Shown in pieces: positions 51,583 to 62,575 of a stretch of DNA of 64,000 nucleotides. This stretch comes from Tetrapyrgos nigripes. Taxonomy: Eukaryota; Basidiomycota; Agaricomycetes; Agaricales; Campanellaceae. A program made the translations under genes and the position numbers. The stretch is from positions 124,001 through 188,000 of the forward strand of contig JAACJM010000144.1 in assembly GCA_013368315.1 (NCBI GenBank), written 5' to 3'. The first letter of the stretch is position 1. Every line of letters begins with the position of its first letter. The notes below the pieces were generated by a model. The model had not been told where the DNA came from. It worked only from the letters and a program-made list of their open reading frames with translations, and did no database searches.

Positions 51583-54265
51583 CCTCATTCATTGAGTTGA
51601 AAAAATTGTCCCATTCACAGATGGAAACAGACATCCCCAGGGAAGAAGGCTTTTGCAGCAGATGCATAGACCTCAAACAACAATCTGGTGTACTTGGCCA
51701 TTGTCATATGCTTCATCACAGAAAACTGGGAGGTAGCATCAGTTCTATTTGACTTCCTGACTGGGAAAAACATGGCCAACTTGCTTTTGAAGCAGATTGT
51801 AGAGTTTGAACTTGAGGACCAGGTGAGTTGGGACACAACGGTCTGGATAATGAGCCTATACTGACAACAAAGCAGTTCAGTGCTCTTGCTGCAGATAATG
51901 TGAGTAATAACAATACCTTGTGCGAGGAACTTGCCTCAGGCCTTAACAGTGTGAGCTCTGCAACCTTTTATGATCCAAACACCATGACTGTCTGATGTCT
52001 TCCCCATGCAATCCATCTTGCTGTCTGAGCTTTCTGAATGAAGATGATATTGACCCTGATAACATAGAGGTACCAACAAAGACACTAATTGAGGAGTCAG
52101 CAGAGGAGTATCTCATGGAGAGGAGCAATGAGGGAGTGTTGATGGGCCAAGGCAATGACAGTGTTGATCTCAAAGTTGTTACTCAAAAGGTGAATCAATT
52201 TGATTACATATCTGCATGCTATTGTTTACAAATTTCCAAGCTTATGTGTTCTTCACCTCAGCATTCTGAGGCTTTCAAAAAAGACAATTAACATTGTCAA
52301 CACCATTACTATATTGTACCAGGAAGCTGGCCACCATAGCATCTTTTGATAATTCCTCTTGACAACAATGTGCTGTTGCCATGATTGTTGTGTCTATGGA
52401 TAGCGTAGCATCTTGGCTATAAGATATATGAGTATGGGATTTTTACCAGTGAAACTGCTGGTTCAGTGAATATTTTCCTGCCAAAACTGGGAAGCTGGCC
52501 ACACATGAGAATATTTGTAAGCAGTCAGTCTGCGTCACCAACGTCATCTGTTTCTCACCCTGTATTCACGTTGCAGTCCCTCATCTACTTCGCCAGGTAC
52601 ATGTAGCTATACTATGAAGATAAATTGACTTATTTGAAGTGTTTTGGGGTGCTAAAAGGACTTATACTGCTACTCTTACTCCATACCTGCTACTTTGTAC
52701 CATACCCACTGTAACTCACACCTACCACTCCAGAATGACATATCAATAGATGGTATTAGTGCTTGAAACAACTACTGAGGCAAACAGCATAGCAAGGTGT
52801 GGAAAATAGTCAGTGGTCAGACTCCATTGAGACGGTGGTAAGTGTAGCTTGCAGGACTCCATAAACACTGCAAAGGCATGTTGGGACCTTTTGGGGTCTT
52901 CTTTTATGGCTCTCAAAGCATGCTGCAGTCTTTCATCCTGGCTGAAAGTCAAATTGTGGAGAGTATCGAGGTCAAGAGTTGATGTAGGGGTACAAGGAGC
53001 TGAAGTCTGAATGTTGATGGTGAGGACACTTTTCAATTTAGAATGTTGTAGAGGAGCACAAAATCATTGTTTATTACATTATTTTGACATTACAAGTTAT
53101 GCTAAAGGTCAACAAGAAGATGGTGATATTTTTGGCCAAAACATGAGTGAACAGCCTATAAGACAATCCCCATGAATCATGCTCAGGAAGTAAGATTGAA
53201 GGTCAAGTTACACACTTGTGAAGCTTTTTGGTCCCTGAAATCAATCACTTCCACCCTAGACCTTGTTCATTCAGCCCTTACACAGAAGGTGTAGGCAAGC
53301 ATCAGGAAAAAACCTTAAAAACAAAAAACATGTGACATTGCACCAAGGAAGATGTCAAAATTGAGACTGCAAAGTTTCATTGCGTCCTGAGGTCATCTGG
53401 AGTCAGCATGCGAGGGACAAGGTGGTGTGTTCAGCATCTGAGTAGACAAGCAATCTTCAAGCAAAGATAGATGCATAGCACAGAATATTGCACAAAAGAG
53501 CAGATAGGGTGATTGCTAAAGAAGCCCAGATATAAGGGAGTGAAAGGAGTACAAAATGGACGTAAATGATGCAGAGGAGGAGGAGATATGACATGATGAT
53601 CCCATTATGGGTGGCTGCTTACCTAAAGATTTGCGTCATTCCCATCATTTCATGTCAAAACTTTGCCAATTTCTCAATGTTGGCTACCTCTCTCTGGTTG
53701 AGCTTTGGTACATGAACAATGACCACTTAGTTGTCTATTTTCATCCTACAAAACTTATCCAAAGTCTCCTCATTCTGGAGATATTTACCAAATGGCCATA
53801 GTACTGATGATCTCAAATTCAAGCTCACTATTCTTAAACTCATCCTTGATGTGGTAACAAGGTGGAATTTGACTTATTATATGCTTAAGCGTGCAAAGCA
53901 ATTGCAACTGGTAAGAGACTGTGTGGTGTAGAGCACACACTGCATCCCAATCTCTTTCAAGCTTCATGGCATCAATGAAGCTTTCGCAACAGCAGCAAAA
54001 TCTACTCACCCACCTCCACCAAAACTCTCCCAATCCATTGATGACCTCTATGATGACCCCTCCCTGCTAGGTATACCCACAACCAACTCATCCACCACCA
54101 CACAGACCATTATCTTGCAGAGCATTCTATCAGGGAAAACTGCCTGGACTTCTGGAAGGTTAAATGCGGGAAGTTTCCACAACTAGTGGGATATGCACAG
54201 GATGTTCTTGTGATACCAGGTACATCAGCAAAACCCCAGTTACCTTCCAAGGCCTTTATTGGCCC

Positions 54266-54634
54266 CAAGGGGCTCCGAAAATAAAAGTTACATACCGGGG
54301 GTCAGAAAAAAAATTAAGGACCTGGTGGAGGGAATCTACCTACCTAACCTTCCATATATAGTAATTTCACATGTACTTACCTGCCTAATATAGTATATTC
54401 ACATGACCTCTGTCATGTGCACTTTCCCAAGCAGTGAGAACTTTTGGTCAATCCTGACCAGCTTGTGCTTAGAGTGTAAAATTATTGTGGTCACAGTTGG
54501 AAAACCTTCAATAAGTCTGCTGAGGTGTGGTTTGAAGCATGTTGTAGAGGGGGTCAAAAAGAAATTTTAGACCCCCTCTGGGGGAACCTACCTACCTACC
54601 CCCAGTCCAGGATTTCTCGGTCTGGGCACCCTTG
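54266..54634. mobile_element. KDZ-type MITE, 369 bp, with 8-bp target duplication
   Basis: It starts CAAGGGGCTCCG and ends GGGCACCCTTG. ATTGGCCC lies on both sides (54258-54265 and 54635-54642). The CAAGGG end and 8-bp duplication are the same as in the 14.3-kb KDZ element. Internal CTACCTACCTA words occur in both halves. Confidence 0.85.
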
Positions 54635-54642
54635 ATTGGCCC

Positions 54643-56353
54643 ACAATGCCTAGGATGGAACAATAATCATAGTTGCACCAATAAATGCATTTAAACAGTA
54701 CCCTCAATCTTGGAATGACCAAAAGTATTGAACACTTTTAGAAATATTCAGTAGTTATAGGTCTTTGAAAGCTGCCCAAGAATTGAGAGTCACTTAAAGG
54801 CTGTAAAGGATTCAGAAGCCTTTCAAGGTTCACAATGATTTAGAATCCTTCAAAGGTTCAAAAGGATTGTTCACCTTGTCAAGGTCCTAAAGGATTCCTA
54901 AGTCTGTAAAGGTTGAGGGGGATTCATAACCCTGTCCCACACCAACAGAATGGTAACCATTCATAGATGCCATTGAAACTTCTTGCAGCCAAAATATTGA
55001 TATTCATTTTCTACACTATTACAGTAGCATACAGTACAAGCTATTGATCAGCCTTACAACAAGGAACAAACTGTCCCCACCACAACAGAACCACAGGGAA
55101 AGAAATGGGTGTGGTGAGAAAGCAAAGCAGAAATTTGAGGGCTGGAGTAGTAGGGGTCATAGCCCTGCAGTTTGCAGTTCAAGTTGGAAGAGAGGATTGT
55201 TGTTGATACCTGAATAGGTACACGCAATTAGTACAATACTATCAGAGACGTATGAGACATTTGACTTACCAACAGGAGAATTAAATCATCTGAGCTTGTG
55301 TGAGCAAGTGATGGGGGGAAAGTTCCCTGGAAGTCACACTCAGGTTGAGTGACAGCAGATGATGCTATAGGATGGATGACTTACAAATGGTGTATCCTGG
55401 CCATGGGTCTTTGTCAGGAGGAAACCTGAGTGAATAAAATGTCATGAAGTGAACAAAAGAAACTCAGCATAAGCATACCAGGGCAGCCACTGGTCAGAGT
55501 AGAAGCAAGGGAAGATCTGGGATCAAAGAAAGAGACAGGGAGGAAAGGGGAACAATAGAACAAGGGATAGTCAGTAATATGCAGCACATAAAGAGAGGAC
55601 AAGGGAAAAAGGATAAATGAAGAAGCCAAAGGGCAGATGTAGAACAATAATAGAAAGCAAATTCAAAGAGACCACTCACTCAAGTGTACTACAAGCATGC
55701 ACATAAACCCCAACAAGGTTGAAGCCCAAATTTCAAGTCCAGTGAGAACAAAACAATGACACTGAAAGGCACAACTACAAAAGAATCCACAAAAATTCAG
55801 GATGACAAAGCCAAAGGCACAACAACATCCACAAGATCAAAATAGAAAGGAGAGAGATAGTGGTCAGTAAGATGCTCATTGATGAGAGAGAAGAGAAAGA
55901 GACCAAAACTCACACTGCCAATCCTGTCCTTTGAGGCTGTCACTACCAGAGGGTGCAGGTCGTTTCAAGTAAAAGTTGACCAGGGGTGAGGGGCCAGCTG
56001 CAAGTGAAAGATAGAGCTTGCAGGTAGAAGAAGTAGGGTCAGTAAGGTTGCATGCTGCTAGAACATAGGTGCATGACAATGGTCCATAGAGCCCAGGTAA
56101 TGGTCGTTGTTGAAGAGATCCAAATGCTGCCTCACATGCTTGAAAAACCAACCAATAACATGACTGACATATCTTTCACATGCCTTTGGGCCTACTTATG
56201 AGTACTTATGAATTTCTTGCAGAGACTACTAGCAGTACTAGGTCTATCCTCTCACTTATCAAAGCAAAATCAAAGCAGTTCATAGATATTTATGGGTTGT
56301 TCTTCTAGTATACTCATTGTCATGGAAAGTGACAGTCTGCCTATTTTTCAACA
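54643..56353. other. Non-coding region
   Basis: Repeated short phrases around AAGGATT and GGTTCA(C/A)AA (54790-54930) look like a local degenerate array. No gene is supported. Confidence 0.4.
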
Positions 56354-56773
56354 ATATCTCTACAACAGCTGCATCGTTTGGCTCCAATTAAGTTGTAGTA
56401 TTGTTTATTAGTAAAATAGAAAGCATTCGACACCAAATTTGAGATGCCCCAGTGAAGGGTTACTTTGAGAAAGGGGCATTTTGGAAAACCCCATTTTGCT
56501 ACATCACCACATGATTTCTTTTCGAAAATTCTGACTACACCAGGAGAAAGAGCAGCCTCAAAAATGGGGGTTGGAACTCACTCCCCAGCAGTCATAATAA
56601 AACTGAGTGAGACATTTGAAAAAGAGTAGCAAAGTGGGATTTTGCAAAATTTCCATCTACAGAAGAACCACTTGCCTGGGGTATTGCAACTTGGGTGTCA
56701 AAAGCTTTCTATTTTACTACTGAATCTGTCTACAACTTGTTTGAAGCCAAACGATGCAGCCATCGTAGAGATA
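56354..56773. mobile_element. MITE with about 100-bp inverted repeats
   Basis: The arms share TATCTCTAC, GCTGCATCGTTTGGCT, AAGTTGTAG, AGTAAAATAGAAAGC and GACACC in inverse order at 56354-56450 and 56675-56773. The target duplication was not clear. Confidence 0.75.
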
Positions 56774-58468
56774 CAGTGGTAGAGATGCAGTGGAAAAATA
56801 TCCAGACCATCACTTTCTGTGACAACGAGTATGTGAGAGTAGTATCCTATCATCATACTGCCCACTCTCATCACGTGTCATCCTAGACATCCCCTATGGC
56901 TGTCATTTGCGAGTACTTGCACCCTGGAGTCCCCTCAAAAATAATTTATTAGAATATGTATGTACAGATAGATTCTAGGAAACATGACAGAGGGATGGAG
57001 TTTTGTCCTACCAAAACTTGCAATACTTGCTTGCACATGTGTCACTGCTCAATGTAGCCAAACCCTGGCAACAATCTATCTAGAGCAAAATTTTTGTATA
57101 TTGCAGTGTGGTGGCAAACTGGGTGATGGACTGGTGACAATAACATTCTCATTCAAAATTACCCCTTAAGAAATGGGGAGTCAGTAGCAATGTGTTTTGG
57201 TGAAACAGAGTAGCAATGTGGTGGAGGAACAGAGGATCAGATGCATTATTTACAGATGTTTAAAACTAGCCATATTACAACTGTGTCAATTGTATACAGC
57301 ATGGACTAGTAAGGGCATTCCCATGTTGTCTCCATGCTGTTTGAGTAGCCCTGCTCTTTGCAATGGTACAGTAACAGTCCCATACCATGGTACCCATAAA
57401 CTGTGGCTACATGGACACAGCACCGAGCCCTAAGTATAACATGTTAAAATGAGGATGCAAGGACTCACACTATGCCTTGGTAATCCCAACAAAGTGCTTC
57501 CAAATTTTCCCTAAAGTTTGTTGACAGTTGTGCATGGCAGCAATGCGTTCATGATGAGAAGCTGACATATGTGGTTGTATCTGGAAAAAAGAGAATAGGA
57601 GAAAGTCAGGGACAGGTGGTAGCAGTGTGTGGATGAGACTAGGAAGGGGAAAATGTGAATAAGGGGTTTACCTTAGATTAGGGTTAGCAGATTGGTCAGA
57701 CAAAAAAATACATCACAAAGCATCAAATTTCATTCTCCAAGTCCAAAATCACCATTAAACCAGAAAGTCCAGGAAAGTTACTAAAGATGATAATTCTGCA
57801 GTACTTCAAAAAAGGAAGAAAGGCATGTGCCAAGGAAGAGGATAAAAAAGCATGTATCATAGGATCAGAGATGTAACTATGTATGGTAGAATGTTACATG
57901 GGGAGCCTGTGGTAACACCACATGGTCATTAGGATGGCTACACAGCAACTACAAACAGCCACACACCTTTGTTTGAGGTACACAAGGGTACACGCATGCA
58001 TAGCAAGCCTGCATCATAACATTCTTGTGTCGCTGAGGAGCCTGCAATACCAACATGCTCATTACAACAGCCACAGTGATTACAATTTGACACATACCTT
58101 TATTCGGAGTAAATGTATGCATAGCAAGCCAGTGTTGTGCACAAACAGAACACCATATCAGGACATATTGACCTAGATAAATACATATCCCATGCAGCAA
58201 AACAACAGCCAGAGGATATGGGGAAAAAATACACAGGACTGCTGTGTAACTCGACACACAAATGTTGTAGCAGTTTGTCCTTGAGAGGACAAACTGGAGG
58301 TCAACAATGATCAGGTCCTTTCAGACACTCCAGGGATGGCAGCCAGCCCACCCTGGTTCACATTGAGACTTTGGGCCTAAGCAGAAAAACTCACAGATGA
58401 TGATGGTAGTGAAGGAAGAGGCAGTTAGCAACATGTGGGTTTTTGAATAAACAAGATCACATGCCTGC
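56774..58468. other. Non-coding region
   Basis: Two diverged copies of ACAGCCACA..., CCTTT(G/A)TT and GCATAGCAAGCC occur near 57950 and 58070. No gene is supported. Confidence 0.4.
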
Positions 58469-58521
58469 AATATGGCTGTGCACAAGTCAATGCCATCGAT
58501 TCTTGCACAGCCACACTTCTT
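58469..58521 (+). repeat. Hairpin-forming direct repeat, copy 1
   Basis: TGGCTGTGCA and TGCACAGCCA flank CAATGCCATCGATT. The whole 53-bp block recurs at 58671-58724. Confidence 0.75.
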
Positions 58522-58670
58522 CTAGTACCTATGGACTCTGTACCTTTTGTGTGTAGCCCATCTGTTCTCAAGTTTGTATATGTATTTATTCTACACACTT
58601 ATAGCTTAGATTTTTTTCAATGAGTATTTCAGTGATTTTCTTTGCTAAACAAGTTCAGCCACAATTCTGA

Positions 58671-58724
58671 AATGTGGCTGTGCAGGAGTCAATGCCATCG
58701 ATTTGTGCACAGCCACACTTCTTT
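58671..58724 (+). repeat. Hairpin-forming direct repeat, copy 2
   Basis: Same block as 58469-58521 with a few differences; the hairpin arms are conserved. Confidence 0.75.
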
Positions 58725-58790
58725 CATACCTATGCATTGCTTAGAACTGTTGCCACAGTGTTCCCAATGTCCTTCTGGTTGCACTGTAAG

Positions 58791-59212
58791 TGTCACGAAT
58801 CGCCGCTCTATTCACCGTCCTCATTTATTTCTTAACTCCATGGACTATTATTCACTTCCATCATATTCCTATCATCATTCATCTTCCTTGTCTACGGTTA
58901 CCATCACTGGATCTAACATGTACATTGTTTATCTCCTCCGATCCCTATCTCCATGGACATTCCCACCTATTCACTTATTCTCAATTCATTTCCTTTACAT
59001 ATATATACCAAGGGGCTTGTAACTAGTTCTTTAGTCTGTTCACTTCGTCTCCACTCTGCTCAGTACAGTGCAGTGTCGAGCCTAGTCAGCTACTCGTTCC
59101 TCTCTCGCCTCTATTATCTCTCAATATCTAGCTCATCTCTTATATCCTGTCAATCCATCTTGTTCATTGTGTGACTTGGGTGGTCAATTGCTAAGTAACA
59201 ACGTTCTTGACA
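58791..59212 (+). repeat. Solo LTR, 422 bp, with 5-bp target duplication
   Basis: It starts TGTCACGAATCGCC and ends AACGTTCTTGACA. GTAAG lies on both sides (58786-58790 and 59213-59217). Family members are at 35211-35528 and 61977-62454. Confidence 0.9.
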
Positions 59213-59749
59213 GTAAGGGTTCAGGTAAGATTTTATATAAGCAATGATATTATCCTGTATATTTGGATATTGATTGAAAACTGTCATAAAATGGTCAATT
59301 TAGGAGGTACCATGTAGGGCTCTCAAAATCCCCATAAAATGTTGAAATGTTCTATGTAGCATATACAACAGTATTTAAAAGCCATCCAGCCATATTATGG
59401 CCACCTGAAATCAGTAGAGCATTAAAAGAACTTGAGATGCAAAAACTTCCAAAAAGTGAACATCCAAAGATACTAACACATACATGACTTACTAAGATGT
59501 CAGGTGTATATTGGCACTTCGAATAAAGACCTTGTTTGAGTCTTATCTATGCGCTCTGGATGGGATAGAAATCAGTTTATGGTGCCAGTGTACTGTGAAT
59601 CATCATTGAATTAATGTCAAGCTCTCCATGTATTAACGTGATTCCACCTATTTCAATGCAGAAAGTAGCTTAATGCATGGAAAATTGAACTACCAATTTC
59701 CAGTATGGATGACATGTGCTGCAGAATTTATATGCGCAGTAGAGACTTT
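59213..59749. other. Non-coding spacer
   Basis: No gene or repeat is recognised. Confidence 0.4.
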
Positions 59750-61410
59750 CAGCCACAATTGCTTTGCTCAACTGCAGTAATAGGTGGTTTTTGTAATTAA
59801 GCGCTAGGAACTGCACCCAAACACAAAACTGTATACAAACGTAAATGAGACGAGTGTTCTGAGTAGTCAGAGTACTCAAACTCCCAGTTTACTTGTACTA
59901 TAAGTACTTTTGATTGGGGTTTTTCAATGAAGTTAGCACTTAGCGCACGACACAATAAACACAAGTTTAACACCAAGGGGATCAAGGAGTCCCTAAAATC
60001 AAACACTTGTAGGCCACAGTTGCCTTAAAATTAACACTTAATAGACCAGAAGGTCAACACAAAGATCACAGTTATAACCCCAAAGATGTTCAATTTTAAA
60101 ACTCTATTATCTCCAACACAATGTTTATACTCGTAACGAGTGCAGTTAAGTTTGTTTAGAAGCTTTAGTCTGTGTTTCACGTCCTCTACTATTGCTAGCG
60201 AGATCTGATACTCTACAGTACATGGCTTGGGTAGCTACTTGTAATATCTGGTCTTTTTTATACTACTCGCAGCTACAACTATACAGTTACCTATTTCTTT
60301 TCGAGGTCCGCTAAAAGGTACGTAGAGAAACTATAAAACAAATCGAAAAGTCTGCTAGCGAGTTCTACCTATTTCCTCGTAAGTAAAGACCTGCTTATTA
60401 GGGTATACAGAAACTGTGCAATATTATCTAAATATTTGTAGGAACTTTCTCCAGTTCCCTTTGTAAGCCGTCTGGTGTTTTCGTGTACCGTCCTGGTTAG
60501 CAAGCATCACATCTATGACTCAGAACGCTCCACTTATGACTGCTAGGTCCTTCATACGTGTCCTTACACTAGGGGTGTAGGGTTTTCTTGTAGTTTCTTT
60601 ATTCCGTTCGGTTCTCCTTTCCCTTTTTCTCCGATCTTGCTTTATTCGCGTTCTATGTATTGCCAGCAGTCTACTACTGAGTCCTACATACAAGTCCAGC
60701 TCTTCTGCAGTCCCGTTTGCATACTTATTCCTTCCTCAATGCTTTCAATGCCTAGCTAGACGATTACTGACGGATTTATCCTTATCCAGAAATAATGTTA
60801 CCTGTTTGGGTTGTATTCCAATCATTCGGATGTATTGCGACTTAGCACTTCTGTCCCTCATATCTCTGTGTAGAGATGCCCATCCACTATCCCCTCTGTA
60901 CCGATGGATAGCTGAACTCTCTGGGATCCCGTACATATATACTTTGTCCTACTTTTGTCCATATGTACCTTTTACAGATACTTAAGATTCCCTCGAAGCC
61001 GTTTTAGTACTATGGGTTTTACCGATACATAGATCTAGACCTAGCAAGATTGTCCGCATGTCTGATCTTAGCGCTGTCTTCTCCAAGCAACCTTTTGGCC
61101 AAGGATTGTGTTGCTTACGCGTTCCTATGCCTGTGAATAGGGGCTACCTCACATTTCACTGTCCCTTTGGATCACGCTAGCAGTTCTAGTCATTATAATA
61201 GGATTTGAAAGCCTTTATAGACTATCTTTATCATTTGGTGGGTCTGCTATTATAACTCCCAACTCGTACATATCTATCATAGTACTTAGAATGAGTTGTT
61301 TCTCCATTCATAAGCACTTAATATTATTGTACCGTTGTTTTCTTAGTCCCGCTAGGTATTAACTAGCAGTTCAGGGCTCACCCTAGTCCTCTTATTCCCT
61401 TAAAAGAACG
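59750..61410 (-). repeat. Unclassified dispersed repeat, uninterrupted copy
   Basis: Its reverse complement matches 36322-37353 followed directly by 43638-44205, so it lacks the Gypsy insertion. A minus-strand frame (60745-60936, YGIPESSAIHRYRGDSGW) is open for 63 codons and may be a coding remnant. A TATA-like GTATAAAAAAG lies near 60255. Confidence 0.75.
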
Positions 61411-61700
61411 TCAAAACTGATATTATGAACCAAAATCCAAGTATGTATACTGCGATTTTGTATGGTGTATCAGCGGAGTGATATTTGGTACCCATAAATC
61501 CACGAGAAGGATAAATTACCTTTTTGCATCACTAATGAGAGTTATCAAATATTGAATCCCTCATTTTCGAGTAGGGTTACATGGAATTGTACAAAGTGGC
61601 GGGAATAGTGGGGCACAGCAAACCAACCTGCTGAATCAGATACAAAGTAACCATATGTGAATATTGGGCTTGATTACACTATTTTGACATCATATGGGCT

Positions 61701-62567
61701 TAAGGATGTTCACGGGTTTTTGGTGGGTTTTATGTAATCACAACATTGAGCTTGAGTGTATGAAAATTTTGAACCTAGTAGCATCCAAAATGGTCAAGAA
61801 TTGACTGAGTTATGATTAAAACAAGTTTGGTGGCTTCTTGGGTACAGCCACTCACCTGCAGGCAAAAAATCATATACAAAACCCATGAGTCCAAACCCTA
61901 GGGTTTGAAATCCTTTTTGGTTCAGTGTGACATCACTTTTGTGACAATTCGTACCAAAACTTGTTTTTGTCATATCTGTCAAGAACGTTGTCACTTAGCA
62001 AAACCACCCAAGTCACACAATGAACAAGATAGATTCAGCGAGTTACAATGAGACGAGATAGAGAAAGAATGATAGAGACGAGAAGGGATCGAGTAGCTGA
62101 CTATGCTCGACACTGCACTGTACTAGGAGCGGGGTGGAGACGAAGTGAACAGACTAAGGAATCTAGCTACGAGATCTAAGATATATATAAGAGAGAAATG
62201 AATACGTGAGAATGTCCATGGAGCCTAGGGATTGGAGGAGATAAGAGTGTGAGTCAAGCAAAGAAGTATATACGTGAGGATGTCCATGGAGATAAAGGAA
62301 ACGGAGGAGATAAGAGTGTGAGTCATAGATCAAAAGGAACGATGATGAGAAGTAATTAATGTTTATGGGTTTATGGAGGGTGATAGAATGGTGAATAGAA
62401 GTGAATAGAAGGGAATGAAGAGAAAATGAAAGAGACGGGAGGCGATTCATGACAATATCTTGGTCATTTCTTGACTGTTTTGGTCATATCTGGGCTCAAA
62501 AATTTCGCACATTTGAGCTCAACATCATGATTACATAAAACCCGCCAAGAACCTGTGAACATCCTTA
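61701..62567. mobile_element. hAT-type MITE (about 384 bp) containing a nested solo LTR
   Basis: Ends TAAGGATGTTCACGGG and the inverse of TAAGGATGTTCACAGG are flanked by TATGGGCT on both sides (61693-61700 and 62568-62575). Arms of about 110 bp share GGGTTTTATGTAATCA. The 8-bp duplication suits a hAT-type element. Confidence 0.87.
61977..62454 (-). repeat. Solo LTR, 478 bp, with 5-bp target duplication, nested in the MITE
   Basis: In LTR sense it starts TGTCATGAATCGCC and ends AACGTTCTTGACA. ATATC lies on both sides (61972-61976 and 62455-62459). It contains an internal duplication around AGGATGTCCATGGAG (62207-62300). Confidence 0.9.
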
Positions 62568-62575
62568 TATGGGCT

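Larger units (their letters stand above)
50041..54228 (+). pseudogene. Ac-like hAT transposase relic
   Basis: From the ATG at 50041 the frames give, in order: a Pro/Ser-rich N-terminus, a BED finger (SCKMACAFCQAKG, NFVTHFKYSH near 50540-50640), the FDVEKTNHLLGE and VESP region (about 50790-50880), a catalytic-domain part (YLAIVICFITENW, DFLTGKNMANLL near 51690-51830), HAIHLAV (about 52000), LILDVVTRWNLTYYMLKRA (about 53840) and the dimerisation motif LDFWKVKCGKFPQLVGYAQD with IPGTSA (54145-54228). Stops and frame changes are frequent, so it is dead. It is interrupted by a MITE inside a former intron (51021-51582) and cut at its end by a KDZ-type MITE (54266). A transposase of this type would cut and paste elements with 8-bp duplications. 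Confidence 0.75.
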
